Below are positions 9,301-17,660 of a stretch of DNA of 34,979 bases, in pieces. A program made the position numbers and the translations under genes. Each line of letters begins with the position of its first letter. Within the stretch, counting starts at the first letter, position 1. Under the pieces are notes generated by a model. It had not been told where the DNA came from and did no database searches. It saw nothing but the letters and a program-made list of their open reading frames with translations. The DNA comes from a virus: the IMG/VR virus record IMGVR_UViG_3300005542_000016, positions 1 to 34,979 of that record; one strand, 5' to 3'.

Positions 9301-11062
9301 CAGCGCGGATCATGCCGCCACCCTCGGCCTCTCGCGCCCGCATCGCCTGGACTGCCGAGCGTTCCATGCCCGGCATCACCATCTGCTCGCCCTGCTCGGT
9401 CAGCTCGGTAGCGGGCTCCCCGGCTCCTGCGGCAACTGGCCGAGGCGCTCCTGCGCCTGTTGCAGGCTCAGTGCCGACTCCCCCTGATCCAGCGCCTGCT
9501 TCCACATGCTCCTGATCTCGTCCGGCAATTCCGGGTTCTTCAACGCCGCCCTCGCCTTCGCCACCGATCTGAGCAAGGTAGTGTTGCCACCGCGCTTCCC
9601 CCTCGAACTGGTCTGCACGCTCCAGATCCTCCTCTGTTGCCGGTACTCCGCGATAGAATTCGTCCGGCTCCCATGCATCGCCGCGCGCTTCGAACCACGC
9701 TCGCGTGCGCGCCTCGGCCTCGGCAAACGCCTGTTCATGCGCCTGCCCCATTGACGCAATTTCGCGATCCCGCTCATCTTCCGACATGCGGTCGGCGATC
9801 GTGTCCCAGAACTGATCGCGAGACATTCCCGCCGGGTCGATCCCATGTTCCTGCGCCAGCCGATCCACCTCGGCGTTGCGCGCCATAGCGCCCTGAAAAG
9901 CCGCCACTCCCTGCGCATCAACCCCGGAATAACGAGGCCGCAAGTTGTGATCCTCAGCGACGGCATCGAGAAAGTCGTTGACCGAAGGGCGCTCGTCAGT
10001 CGGGAAATATCCGTCCTCCCATGCCTTCAAGGCAGCGTCATCGAGATTCATTCCGCTGCGATTGTTGATCAGCCCAGGCCTACCGCGCGGGCCGCCGATA
10101 GTCGTCCTGATGTCGCCGCCCGGATCTTTGACGCCGCCGTTGCGCACAATCCACGAATTCAGCCGCTGCGGCTCGGGCGGAACGCGCTCGGCAACCTGAT
10201 TTGGGCCGGTATAGCGGTCGGGCAGATCGGTGCCGCGCGAGACAATCGATTGCGCGACACCGGGATCGCTTGCCGCATCATGCGCCACCTCGGAAGGATG
10301 GACGCCATTCTGTGAATAAAGCTCCAGAAGCTTGCGTTGCACGCTCGGCGCCGCATCCTCGCCGGCAATCGCCTTTGCGGTGCTGCCGAAATCTTCAGCC
10401 TCAGGCAGCGTGCCGATCGGTACGTCTATCGCATGCCCGGCGGCGTCGACCTCGGAACGCGCCAGGATCGACGCAATCGTCGGTCGCGCCAGATCGAGCA
10501 AGCCGCCGGCCAGGGCGCCGGGAGGACCAAGCCCGGTCAATGTCGCAGCCAACCCCGGATCGGTCGCAACCTGCAATCCGGTCTCTATCGCCTCTCCGGT
10601 CTTTGGGCCAATCTTGCGGGCGGCGCCGACAATGCCGCCCAAAGCGGCGCCCAGAAGCCGACGCAAGGCGTCAGCCGCAATCGCTACCGGCTTGTTGATT
10701 GCGTCGGTCAGAAGCCGGATCGGCCCTGGCATCCCTTGATCGGGATCGCTGATCATCCCGACACTGCGCATCCAGGACAGCTCATCCGAACCCAAGGGCT
10801 CGGAACCAAATCCCGCCTTCGCCCCCTCGCCAAACCCTTTGGCAAGATTGTCCAACACCGGCAGGTGTGTCGCAGAGTTCAGCCGCGCAAGAAAATTCGG
10901 GGGCGGAGTGGCCGGCGGCTGAACATTGCCGTCAAGATAGCGACTGATCTCGTCATCGTTAAAGCCGGCAGTATTCATCCGCTGGCGAAATCCGGTCGAC
11001 CAGTTGCCGATCTCCTCGTCGGAAAACCCCGCGGCCTTGAACCGCGAAATCAGGTCAGGCAT
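6383..11062 (-). CDS. Large internal virion / DNA ejection protein with LPD38-type domain (1559 aa)
   Basis: This is the longest gene of the window and occupies the place of the T7 gp16-type ejection protein, directly downstream of the transglycosylase-containing internal protein (the stop and start share position 11062). Residues 1-50 contain two similar 'AGF-[S/N]-D-[E/D]-E-I' short repeats, at about residues 11-17 and 32-38, a motif often found at the N-terminus of such proteins. A Gly/Glu-rich linker region lies near residues 480-600. Around residues 1050-1230 are helical segments containing 'ASRDVAVDAARIGA' and 'LQDTDRVARAFYNNPARTS', which match the large polyvalent protein associated domain (LPD38) of phage ejection proteins. 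No protease or glycosidase motif is evident. It probably enters the host envelope with the DNA. Confidence 0.8.
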   Translation of the reverse strand: MPDLISRFKAAGFSDEEIGNWSTGFRQRMNTAGFNDDEISRYLDGNVQPPATPPPNFLARLNSATHLPVLDNLAKGFGEGAKAGFGSEPLGSDELSWMRSVGMISDPDQGMPGPIRLLTDAINKPVAIAADALRRLLGAALGGIVGAARKIGPKTGEAIETGLQVATDPGLAATLTGLGPPGALAGGLLDLARPTIASILARSEVDAAGHAIDVPIGTLPEAEDFGSTAKAIAGEDAAPSVQRKLLELYSQNGVHPSEVAHDAASDPGVAQSIVSRGTDLPDRYTGPNQVAERVPPEPQRLNSWIVRNGGVKDPGGDIRTTIGGPRGRPGLINNRSGMNLDDAALKAWEDGYFPTDERPSVNDFLDAVAEDHNLRPRYSGVDAQGVAAFQGAMARNAEVDRLAQEHGIDPAGMSRDQFWDTIADRMSEDERDREIASMGQAHEQAFAEAEARTRAWFEARGDAWEPDEFYRGVPATEEDLERADQFEGEARWQHYLAQIGGEGEGGVEEPGIAGRDQEHVEAGAGSGGVGTEPATGAGAPRPVAAGAGEPATELTEQGEQMVMPGMERSAVQAMRAREAEGGGMIRAAVPQLEPGGIFQRPETPQNELEFGPETGAISWGKKPPPAPGSFEEAQDSILSKLSIGEPGPRRPMTLSRMYTNIFEKLYPISEVTPPGTPTFRNPYRLTRLLAGLAGKIDHFLVRGTYDFNTYKINGASLQDVLDPVKDDLDGFRAFGAAARGLELEARDITTGLDSAAMRRVVREGLNKYEPVLTGLVEYQNRVAAYLRDSGVLSRDGYDVMTEANRLYVPFQRVMGDGDGFHGAGQTLQASNPIKRIAGSEREIVDPIESIIRNTASMITMAERNAAGTKLIDMLTAAGDIGFGERQPIKALELPPDPALDAALRDFLSRNGIDRSEGLLDFLHSAASQPENRGTISIFRDGTRHTYQVDPELARAWKGLDAQTAGAFEQLMRPFARTLRAGAVLTPDFAMRHTIRDYLYAAVTSPGLFSPADMARGFMGLISKDEPYWRWVQGGGANISMVTVDRRYLQEDIARLTQQTGLVTRMMNTVADPNAGWLTKGGAVVGLPFKVVGKYVLHPLQVLTELAENASHLGAYIKAERGMEEAGLEIGKPEIQEAAFASRDVAVDAARIGAKTRAYNMITAFANITLQDTDRVARAFYNNPARTSIAVGGGIVLPSALLWWAQHDDPRYHEIPQWQRDLAWIVLTNKWDDAGPANQFGPPAPGSAYRVVGDRLQINNGAIFRIPKPWGMGVVFGSGTERALEAFAAHNPEAFQHWSQSIFGVVVPQFVPTAGAPILNQWTNRDTFTNRTLVPDRMEKWLPEYQYTPYTTETTKALGKIIGAFPGVRGASISPDSPVAGGVARALTSPILLENYIRGWSGNLGMYALATADAALRKSGVLPDPPKPTAALADIPVVRAFIVRYPSATTQSIQDFEDTYARNDVFYQTWQAKAKEGDADAAARISAMGGPQMFVRLDGIKKALTEHNKLIQDIYRDPTSSPSDKRQLIDTLYFRMIELGQAGKAAMTQINQSLGEPPKP

Positions 11063-13224
11063 CAGCGCGCCGGAGCCGGCGCCAGCAGTGCCGGCGGTAA
11101 TGCTCCGACACGCCGCACATAATCATCAATCGTCTCGCCCGGCTGCCGCGGCGCTATTGCGGGCGTGGGCGCCGGTGCCGCCGTCGCCGGAGCCGGCACA
11201 TTGCCGCCACCAAGCCTGTTGGCGATGTTGCGCGTCGACTGCTGTAACGGCACCTGATATTGCTTGATTACCTCGGGCGATCCAAGATAATCAGGCTTCG
11301 ATGGGTTAAAAAGATCAAACGGATTCTTTCCCTCTTTCTTTTCATCTTTCTTGTACTGGTTTATCTTCTGATTGATATCCCACTGGAATCTATAAAACTG
11401 CGGGTCGCCGCTTGGATCCAACTGTCCGAGAAGCGGATTTGATTTTGTGATCGACGATTTGAGGCCAGCGAGGAAATCCTTCTGCACCTCCGCCAGTTTT
11501 TCGCCGTCCGGCGAGCGCACATTAGTTATCTGGTCGCGCAGGAATCCGAAGTCGGCCTTTGAAAGCTGCCCTTTCGAAAAGGCATCATAGATCGGGTTCA
11601 TATCGCTGATGCGCTGCGGATCACCAACCGGCCTGCGAATATCATCGAGGAGCCGCACCGTCGTTTCCTGCGACACCTTGGCAAGCGGGTCAGGCTTATC
11701 GACGCGGTCGAGATAGGAGATCATCCGCAGCTTGGCTTCCGGCGTCAGCCCCTTGTTTTGGCTGATATCCCGTGCCGTAATCGTCGGATTGGGGCTCTCC
11801 GCATCCGCAATGATCTTGTCCTCCTCCGCCTCGCTCGCGAGCTTTTGCTGGCGCTGCTGCAACTCATAAGAGCGCTGCCGATCGGTCCACTCGGCGCTGT
11901 ACTGCTCACGCGCATAGGACAGAGCATCCTTCAGTTCCTGCGGATCATGGATCGTCGCCGCCAGGCGCCGCTCGGTCTCGGCAAGTCCCGGCGGTTGCGA
12001 TTGAGTCACGTCGGTCAGAGGAGCAACAATGTTCGTGCCGCCCGCAAGACCTTGACGTTCGCCGATGCCCGAACGTGCCGCACCATGAAACGGCGACCAG
12101 CCACCCTCGGCCGCCCGCTTCAGAGCATAATCGATTGTCGCCGCCTCGTTCTTCGGGTCGCTCGGATCAAGCCCGGTATCGCGCTGGAAGTCTGCTCCCA
12201 TCGCTCCCGGCGCCACATGCAACTGAAACGCACCAAAAGATGTCGGCTTACCGTTGACAAGATCGCCCCCGAAGGTTCCGAGTCCCTCGGACTGAGCGAC
12301 CCGCACGGCCACATCGGGATCGATGCCATATTTCTGCGCCGTCCGCCGGATCAGCGGCACAACCCCACGCGGATCGGACGGAGGACCGGCAGCCGCACCG
12401 CCTGCCGGACCTGTTCCCCACACATCATTGACCGCCCGCGCACCGATTACGCGCTCGCGCAAATGCGCCTTCAGAACCGGATATCCGGCCCCCAACTCTT
12501 CACGATGTTGCTCGGCAAGCGCGTCCGCAGCCGATGGATCATGCACACCCATCGCGGTAATCTGCGAGGTCAACGCCTTCACGCGAGCATCGTCGGCCGC
12601 CGCTCTCAAAATATCAGGCGAAGCATCGGTGCCATAAAGCGTTTGCGCTCGCCGCACCGCAGCCCGCACTGCCTTGTCGGTCAGATCGGCGACAGCCGCT
12701 GGATTGTTGTAATTCGCAGCAATCCCTTGCATCGCGACCGTCTCGCCTGCGGCCTGCGTCTCGATGCTGTAGCGCTGGAATTCCTGATCGTAATGGTTAT
12801 CGAGGGCGGCAAGATTGAAGGAATGCAACCGCCGCGTCTGCGCGTCGAACTCGATCCGCGCCCGATCATTGGGCAGTTGCGCGCGGGTCTGGTCGTAAAG
12901 ATCCTGCAGATTTTCCTTTGCCGGATCGATCGCATCGAGCGCGTCCTGCCCGTGCTTCATCCGCACGCCGTTGACGATTTTCTGGCTCTGATCGAGCATC
13001 CCATAGGACGCCTGATCGGCCGCCACCTGATTGTAAAGCAGCTGCCGCTGGATCGCGGCACCCGCCAATTCGTTCCCGGCCTGTTCGAGCTGCGCTCCGC
13101 CGCGCTGCTCGGCCGCCCCGACAAGGCCGCCGAACATCGCCGGCGTCGCCTCGATGCGCTGCAATACCTCGGGCGGCTGCTGGGGTGCGGTCGTCGGATA
13201 GGGGCGATACGGGATAACGGCCAT
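11062..13224 (-). CDS. Internal virion protein with lytic transglycosylase-like domain (720 aa)
   Basis: The position matches the T7 gp15-type internal protein. Residues ~288-395 look like an SLT-type peptidoglycan hydrolase domain: 'KYGIDPDVAVRVAQSEG' supplies the catalytic-Glu region, 'TSFGAFQLHV' the G-x-x-Q-[L/V] motif, and 'GWSPFHGA' the later aromatic motif. The first ~280 residues are helical and Gln/Ala-rich, typical for internal core proteins, and contain 'YNQVAADQASYGMLDQSQ'. The C-terminus is a Pro/Ala-rich tail. The start overlaps the stop of the gp14-like gene and the end abuts the ejection protein. It probably cuts a hole in the peptidoglycan during DNA entry. The stretch 11260-11460 is AT-richer than its surroundings. 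Confidence 0.8.
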   Translation of the reverse strand: MAVIPYRPYPTTAPQQPPEVLQRIEATPAMFGGLVGAAEQRGGAQLEQAGNELAGAAIQRQLLYNQVAADQASYGMLDQSQKIVNGVRMKHGQDALDAIDPAKENLQDLYDQTRAQLPNDRARIEFDAQTRRLHSFNLAALDNHYDQEFQRYSIETQAAGETVAMQGIAANYNNPAAVADLTDKAVRAAVRRAQTLYGTDASPDILRAAADDARVKALTSQITAMGVHDPSAADALAEQHREELGAGYPVLKAHLRERVIGARAVNDVWGTGPAGGAAAGPPSDPRGVVPLIRRTAQKYGIDPDVAVRVAQSEGLGTFGGDLVNGKPTSFGAFQLHVAPGAMGADFQRDTGLDPSDPKNEAATIDYALKRAAEGGWSPFHGAARSGIGERQGLAGGTNIVAPLTDVTQSQPPGLAETERRLAATIHDPQELKDALSYAREQYSAEWTDRQRSYELQQRQQKLASEAEEDKIIADAESPNPTITARDISQNKGLTPEAKLRMISYLDRVDKPDPLAKVSQETTVRLLDDIRRPVGDPQRISDMNPIYDAFSKGQLSKADFGFLRDQITNVRSPDGEKLAEVQKDFLAGLKSSITKSNPLLGQLDPSGDPQFYRFQWDINQKINQYKKDEKKEGKNPFDLFNPSKPDYLGSPEVIKQYQVPLQQSTRNIANRLGGGNVPAPATAAPAPTPAIAPRQPGETIDDYVRRVGALPPALLAPAPAR

Positions 13225-13817
13225 CAGGTGCCCAGATTGGCGGGATTGCCATAAAGTTGGTTAGGGCCGGCCGAGCCGCCGAAGATCCCGGAATTCTGAA
13301 ACTGGATGAACTTCGACCCCAAGTTTGAGGCACCAGAGACCAGCGAAGTTGCTACTCCGATCGTCCCTGCCTGCCGCGCCTGCTGCGCCTCAAGCGAGAG
13401 AAGGCCCGCCTGCGCCGCTTGGCTTGTCGCCTGCGTCTGGTATCCATAAGCCTGCAAAGCCGCGTTGTGCTCGATCGTCGTCTGTTCGAGCTGCCCGATC
13501 TCACGCGCACTCGACCGCACCTCGGGCGCACTCCCGGTCGTGACATCGAGACCACTTGCCGATTGTGCCGCAAGAATGCCGCCAAGCTGCGCCCGGTTGC
13601 GCAATCCCTGCTCGGTCGCCTGCTCCTGCCCGGTCTGCACCGCAGCTTCGGCCTGCTGCTGAGCGATGATCTGATTGTTGCGCGCGACCTGCGCCTGATA
13701 ATTGGCGGTCTGCGCCTGAGCCTGCGCCTGAGTTTGTGCGCCCGCGGCACCCATGATGCCGCCGATCGCGGTAGTAGCAAGGCTGATGCCCGCCGCGATC
13801 AAAGGAAGGGCGGGCAT
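13224..13817 (-). CDS. Internal virion protein, gp14-like (197 aa)
   Basis: The chosen ATG at 13817 overlaps the TAA stop of the upstream gene (TAATG); a start at 13838 is possible but would overlap more. The N-terminus has a hydrophobic Gly/Ala helix (LPLIAAGISLATTAIGGIMG), followed by a long Gln/Ala-rich coiled-coil-like region with 'AQAQAQTANYQAQVARNNQI'. That is the usual make-up of the small T7 gp14-type internal protein that forms a channel in the outer membrane. A Gly-rich end follows. It sits between the GNAT-like gene and the transglycosylase protein, the same order as in T7-like phages. The assignment rests on composition and synteny. Confidence 0.75.
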   Translation of the reverse strand: MPALPLIAAGISLATTAIGGIMGAAGAQTQAQAQAQTANYQAQVARNNQIIAQQQAEAAVQTGQEQATEQGLRNRAQLGGILAAQSASGLDVTTGSAPEVRSSAREIGQLEQTTIEHNAALQAYGYQTQATSQAAQAGLLSLEAQQARQAGTIGVATSLVSGASNLGSKFIQFQNSGIFGGSAGPNQLYGNPANLGT

Positions 13818-14275
13818 TAGATTGCCTCCAATTTGCAAAGATAGAACGACCCAAGATCGCCAACCTCGATCCGATCCGGGCCAATCTTGAACCCGAGCGC
13901 CCTTACAAATTTCAGCAATCGAGGATCATCGATGGGCGCCATATCAACGATTTCGGGATAGATCGAAGCAATCTCCCGCAACTCGGATCGTGCCAGCCTG
14001 ACCAGACTCACCGGCACCTTCTCGGCATGCCGCGTGATTACCAGCCAAGCCGCAGCCGTTCCGCCGATCAGGCTCTCCGCCTTCACTCCCCAAAGTGCCG
14101 CCGGCTGGCCGTCGACGCTCGCAAAGCGGCGGCGCGACGACTTGCGCCAACACCGCATCAGCGAGGCCATCGGCGAAAGCCCGGCGATATCCATGCAACG
14201 TTTGCGGTCGCTCTCGCGCATCGCGCCCGCGACCGCGCGAAGATCGGCAAGCGTCGCCTCGCGGATCCCGATCAT
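13817..14275 (-). CDS. GNAT-like phage protein, gp13-type (152 aa)
   Basis: The short alpha/beta protein starts 'MIGIREATLADLRAVAGAMR' and contains 'GLSPMASLMRCWRKS' and 'ALWGV' in the pattern of the DUF2833/gp13-like family of T7-like phages, which have an acetyltransferase-type fold. The late strand 'LLKFVRALGFKI' fits the last helix-strand of a GNAT fold. It begins with an ATGA overlap with tail tubular protein B and ends in a TAATG overlap with the gp14-like gene. In T7 the protein at this position helps virion assembly. Whether it has acetyltransferase activity cannot be seen; the acetyl-CoA loop is not obvious. Confidence 0.7.
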   Translation of the reverse strand: MIGIREATLADLRAVAGAMRESDRKRCMDIAGLSPMASLMRCWRKSSRRRFASVDGQPAALWGVKAESLIGGTAAAWLVITRHAEKVPVSLVRLARSELREIASIYPEIVDMAPIDDPRLLKFVRALGFKIGPDRIEVGDLGSFYLCKLEAI

Positions 14276-17217
14276 CCCGGATCGTCTCCGATATCGACTT
14301 CGCTGATCTCAGCCAGCACCGTACACGGCAGCGGATAATCCTGCTGAAAGGCGCGCTGCCCCGGCTTCACCCACTCGGCAATTATCGGCGCACGCAGATC
14401 GCCGGTAAAGAGCGGCAACGAAGTGCCGGCCATCGGATCATTCGCCGGGTCCTTGACCAGCTGCATCTCCGACCATCGCGCCGCGATCAACGGCGGTGTC
14501 GTCGAGGCGTCGAGCTGGTTCGAACCGACCTTCACTCCCCTCGCCTCGGTCACGCGCGTCGTCACCGCAAAGACATTCTTGCGGCGCCCTTGTCCGGTAA
14601 CCCCGCCCGGCACTTCGAGGTACATCGTCTGAAGCTGACACTGGAACGGCAAACCCACCGTCACCAATGTCGCCGGGTGCGGCAATGTCACCATGCCGTC
14701 AATCACCTGCTGATTGGGCAGAGCCACGCCGTCGGCAAGGATCGCAACCGTCATCCCTTCAAGATAATCCAATCCACCAATCACCGTTACCGGTGCTGCA
14801 ATCGTCCACGCACCGGAAGGCTGCGGGATCGGCGTATTGGTCGGATCGTTGGGCATGACCTGCAAGATAGGGGCGCTGATATCGACGGTAAAATGCCGAG
14901 AGTCGGAAACGCTCGTCACCGTCATCTTCCCGCCGCCGCTGCGGATCACCTTGCCGATATCGCCCGAGCCGAACACCGGCTGCGAAGCAAAAACCGGCAC
15001 CGCCATTCCCGACGCATTCTGCACTTCGAGGGTCGCGTTCGGCGTCTCGGGCGGCAGTTGCGCGCCGCAATCGACGCACCACGCATCCTCGACCCCGACC
15101 CAACTGCGATCGTCCATCCGCTCGATAAACCACTGCCGCCCCTTGCCGGGAATCGTCCTGCCGACGACAAAATAAACCGCATCGACCGGCGGCTCGGTGA
15201 CGGAGCACACCGAGGCAAAGAGCCCGTTGGTGTCGTGCCGCGCCCACGCTTGAACCTCCTGCTCCTTCAAATAAGTGAGCGATAACAACGTGCCATTTTC
15301 GAGCACTACCCAGACAATCTTGAACGGTTCCTCGGCCCAAGCCCACTCGCGGATTACTCCGTCCACCGCCTCGCCGGAAACCAGCGAGATACCGTTTTCC
15401 TGCGTCTTGAAAAGATGATTGGCAAAGATGGTAATGTCTGTTCCTGTATAGATATTGACAAAGAAATTATATTGCAAATCGCGAACAATAGACCCTTTGG
15501 CCTGCACATAGAGGATATCGTAGTTGATCTTCTGCGCTGGAATATGGTCGTGACATCCATTAAAGGCCTGTGCCTGGGCCTGAGTGTTTGAAGGCGTGAT
15601 CGGCTGCGGATTGATGGCGCCACTACTGCCGATCCCCGCGACCTGCCATGCTGCCGATCCCGTCAGAACGACAAGACCCCCCGGCATCGGCACAAGCTGC
15701 TGAATCCCGTTGACCTGTTCGCTCCACGGTGTCGCGGTAATCGCATCGCTGTCGATCGTGGGGTTCGATACGTCCATGTTTTCAAAGGCGCCGGGCTGGC
15801 TCGCATAGAGCGTATCGGGATTGTTGAGCGTGTTCCCGTAGACGCGGCGCTCCTGATAGTAAGCGACAACACTTGGGTTGTTCCCGGAAGTCGGCCCGAT
15901 CACAAGGTTGGCTGCGGCTCCCGAGCCGCCGCCGCCGGTAAAAGCGATTGTATCCCCCGGCTGAAACCCATGGCCGTGATCCTCGATCAAGATGCCGCCG
16001 ACGGTATTGCCAACAAGGAAGACGGAGCCTGAAAACCCGGTTCCAGCAGCCGTCGTGATCGCGTAGCCCGGCGTACTCGTATAGCTCCCGCCGCCGGCGG
16101 TCATCTGCACTTCGAGCACCTGACCGGAATCAAACGGGTTCTGATGCAACGGCGGCGTCTTGGTAAAGTCCGGGGTGCTGTTCGTGTCGGTAAACTGCAG
16201 ACCGAACACCGTTGCGATCAGCCCCCAGGGCGTGCCGATTGCAACCGCCCCATTATAGGCCGGCGGCGAACGATAGATATTGTAGCTGCCGGCCCCATCG
16301 ACCGGCAGCCACGTCAGGGTGATCGAGCCCTGCGTTGCCGCCAGATCGACCGAATTGACCACGCTTGCGATGTTGGAACGCTGGCTTTCCTCTCCCGTCT
16401 CGATCCCGACCGCAGTCACGACATATTGGTAAGCCGTGGGGTTGGTCGTCGCCACGACATTCGCTACCGCCGTCAGACCGGTCGGCGATGACCCGACCGA
16501 GGTGCCGATCACTGCCGGCGTCAGCGTCCAGTTGTCGGACGCGAACCGCCGCAATTCTTGGATCGGGTAATTCGGATGCGTCAGGGTCATCACGTCTGCC
16601 GACTGCGCAAACTTCAGCATCGGCACATCGTTGATGCCGTAAGGCGTCGCGATCTCGTAAACCCGCGTCGCCGTGCCGCCTCCCGCATAAGGGGAATACC
16701 CGGTCGCGTTGACCGCCAAATCGTAAAGGTCGTAAAGATCGAATGTGTTGGGAGCAGCATTCCCCACCAGGAACATCCGATTGTTCACCTGCGTCATGCC
16801 GGAGACGCCGGTTACAAACACCTGATCGCCGTTCGAGAAAATGTTGAGCGGATAGGACAGGTGAGGAGGTGCCGTCTGCGTCAGACCGGTGATCGACACC
16901 CGGGAAGAGGACTGCAGGACATAGGCGCCGCGATACAGAAACCGCAGATAATGATCGCCGAATTCCAGTACATACGCCTGATTGATGTTGAACTGGAACC
17001 TGATAATCCGCGGCGGCGGCCCGAGGCCGTTCTGCTTCAGCCGGCCACCCGAAGCGAGTGCTGTTCCCGGCCGAGAAACGGCGCCCCCGCGATAGGAGAC
17101 AAAAAAATTACGGCAGGTGCTGGCCCCCACCTTGTACTTTGCGTGATCGAAACGCCCAAAAAAATCAGGCGACAATTCCCCCGCAGCAAAGCTCGGCTGT
17201 GGAATCGGAACCGTCAT
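14272..17217 (-). CDS. Tail tubular protein B / tail nozzle (981 aa)
   Basis: The protein opens with 'PQPSFAAGELSPDFFGRFDH', then 'YKVGASTCRNFFVSYRGGAV' and 'RPGTALA'. These are the hallmark N-terminal motifs of the gp12-type tail nozzle family of podoviruses ('F-x-x-G-E-[L/I]-S-P' and 'N-x-x-x-x-x-x-G-G-x-x-x-R-P-G'). The long beta-rich body contains fibronectin-like repeats near residues 240-330 and the family's 'RRVYGNTLNNPDTLYASQPG' segment near 460. It is translationally coupled to the genes on both sides through ATGA overlaps. It forms the distal tail tube below tail tubular protein A. Confidence 0.88.
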   Translation of the reverse strand: MTVPIPQPSFAAGELSPDFFGRFDHAKYKVGASTCRNFFVSYRGGAVSRPGTALASGGRLKQNGLGPPPRIIRFQFNINQAYVLEFGDHYLRFLYRGAYVLQSSSRVSITGLTQTAPPHLSYPLNIFSNGDQVFVTGVSGMTQVNNRMFLVGNAAPNTFDLYDLYDLAVNATGYSPYAGGGTATRVYEIATPYGINDVPMLKFAQSADVMTLTHPNYPIQELRRFASDNWTLTPAVIGTSVGSSPTGLTAVANVVATTNPTAYQYVVTAVGIETGEESQRSNIASVVNSVDLAATQGSITLTWLPVDGAGSYNIYRSPPAYNGAVAIGTPWGLIATVFGLQFTDTNSTPDFTKTPPLHQNPFDSGQVLEVQMTAGGGSYTSTPGYAITTAAGTGFSGSVFLVGNTVGGILIEDHGHGFQPGDTIAFTGGGGSGAAANLVIGPTSGNNPSVVAYYQERRVYGNTLNNPDTLYASQPGAFENMDVSNPTIDSDAITATPWSEQVNGIQQLVPMPGGLVVLTGSAAWQVAGIGSSGAINPQPITPSNTQAQAQAFNGCHDHIPAQKINYDILYVQAKGSIVRDLQYNFFVNIYTGTDITIFANHLFKTQENGISLVSGEAVDGVIREWAWAEEPFKIVWVVLENGTLLSLTYLKEQEVQAWARHDTNGLFASVCSVTEPPVDAVYFVVGRTIPGKGRQWFIERMDDRSWVGVEDAWCVDCGAQLPPETPNATLEVQNASGMAVPVFASQPVFGSGDIGKVIRSGGGKMTVTSVSDSRHFTVDISAPILQVMPNDPTNTPIPQPSGAWTIAAPVTVIGGLDYLEGMTVAILADGVALPNQQVIDGMVTLPHPATLVTVGLPFQCQLQTMYLEVPGGVTGQGRRKNVFAVTTRVTEARGVKVGSNQLDASTTPPLIAARWSEMQLVKDPANDPMAGTSLPLFTGDLRAPIIAEWVKPGQRAFQQDYPLPCTVLAEISEVDIGDDPG

Positions 17218-17660
17218 GCCGAAAGATCGTCAGGATGGTGGGCGCGAACCGCCCGGATGATTTCGTGCAATTCCTCCTCTTCATGATCGGTGAGTGCCGC
17301 AATGTGACGCACAAGCGCCGCAACCGTTTCGTGCAATTGGCGATTGCGCTTCTCGACCCGGTTAGCCGCCGCGGCAATCAAGAAGCCGATAAAAAGCTCA
17401 GCTAATGTAGTGATAGTGTTTAATGGAAAGTTGAATTCATTGCTTGTAAACCACGACGGCATAAAACTCTTGTTTTGCATGTCCGGGTTGAAGGCAAACA
17501 AGGCAAACCACGCGATCGTCGCCAACATCCATAGACAGATATTGATAGGCGTACCCATACCTGTACTGACGGCATCGGCAAATCTGACAAAGATGCCGTT
17601 TTCCTTGGAGGCCCCGCGCGTTGGCCTGAAAACTTCCCGCAAGAAAGTGAAGCTGATCAA
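17214..17660 (-). CDS. Low-affinity iron permease-like membrane protein (148 aa)
   Basis: Two membrane segments are visible, 'INICLWMLATIAWFALFAF' and 'TTLAELFIGFLIAAAANR'. The order 'F-x-x-F-A-D-A-V-x-x-G-M-G-x-P', helix 1, 'F-P-L-N-T-I-T-T', helix 2 and then a basic 'NRVEKRNRQLHETVAALVRH' tail follows the low-affinity iron permease family (PF04120). It is wedged between tail tubular proteins A and B with ATGA overlaps at both ends, a strange place for a membrane protein. The DNA (about 17380-17560) is clearly AT-richer than its neighbours, suggesting late arrival. It could instead act as a holin or superinfection-exclusion protein. Membership is by eye; iron transport is not proven even for the family in phages. 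Confidence 0.55.
   Translation of the reverse strand: MISFTFLREVFRPTRGASKENGIFVRFADAVSTGMGTPINICLWMLATIAWFALFAFNPDMQNKSFMPSWFTSNEFNFPLNTITTLAELFIGFLIAAAANRVEKRNRQLHETVAALVRHIAALTDHEEEELHEIIRAVRAHHPDDLSA

Noticed and set aside
11758-13254. A 498-codon plus-strand frame opposite the transglycosylase protein
   Set aside because: Arg-rich, without domains, and exactly antisense to a gene with a recognisable SLT domain and operon overlaps.
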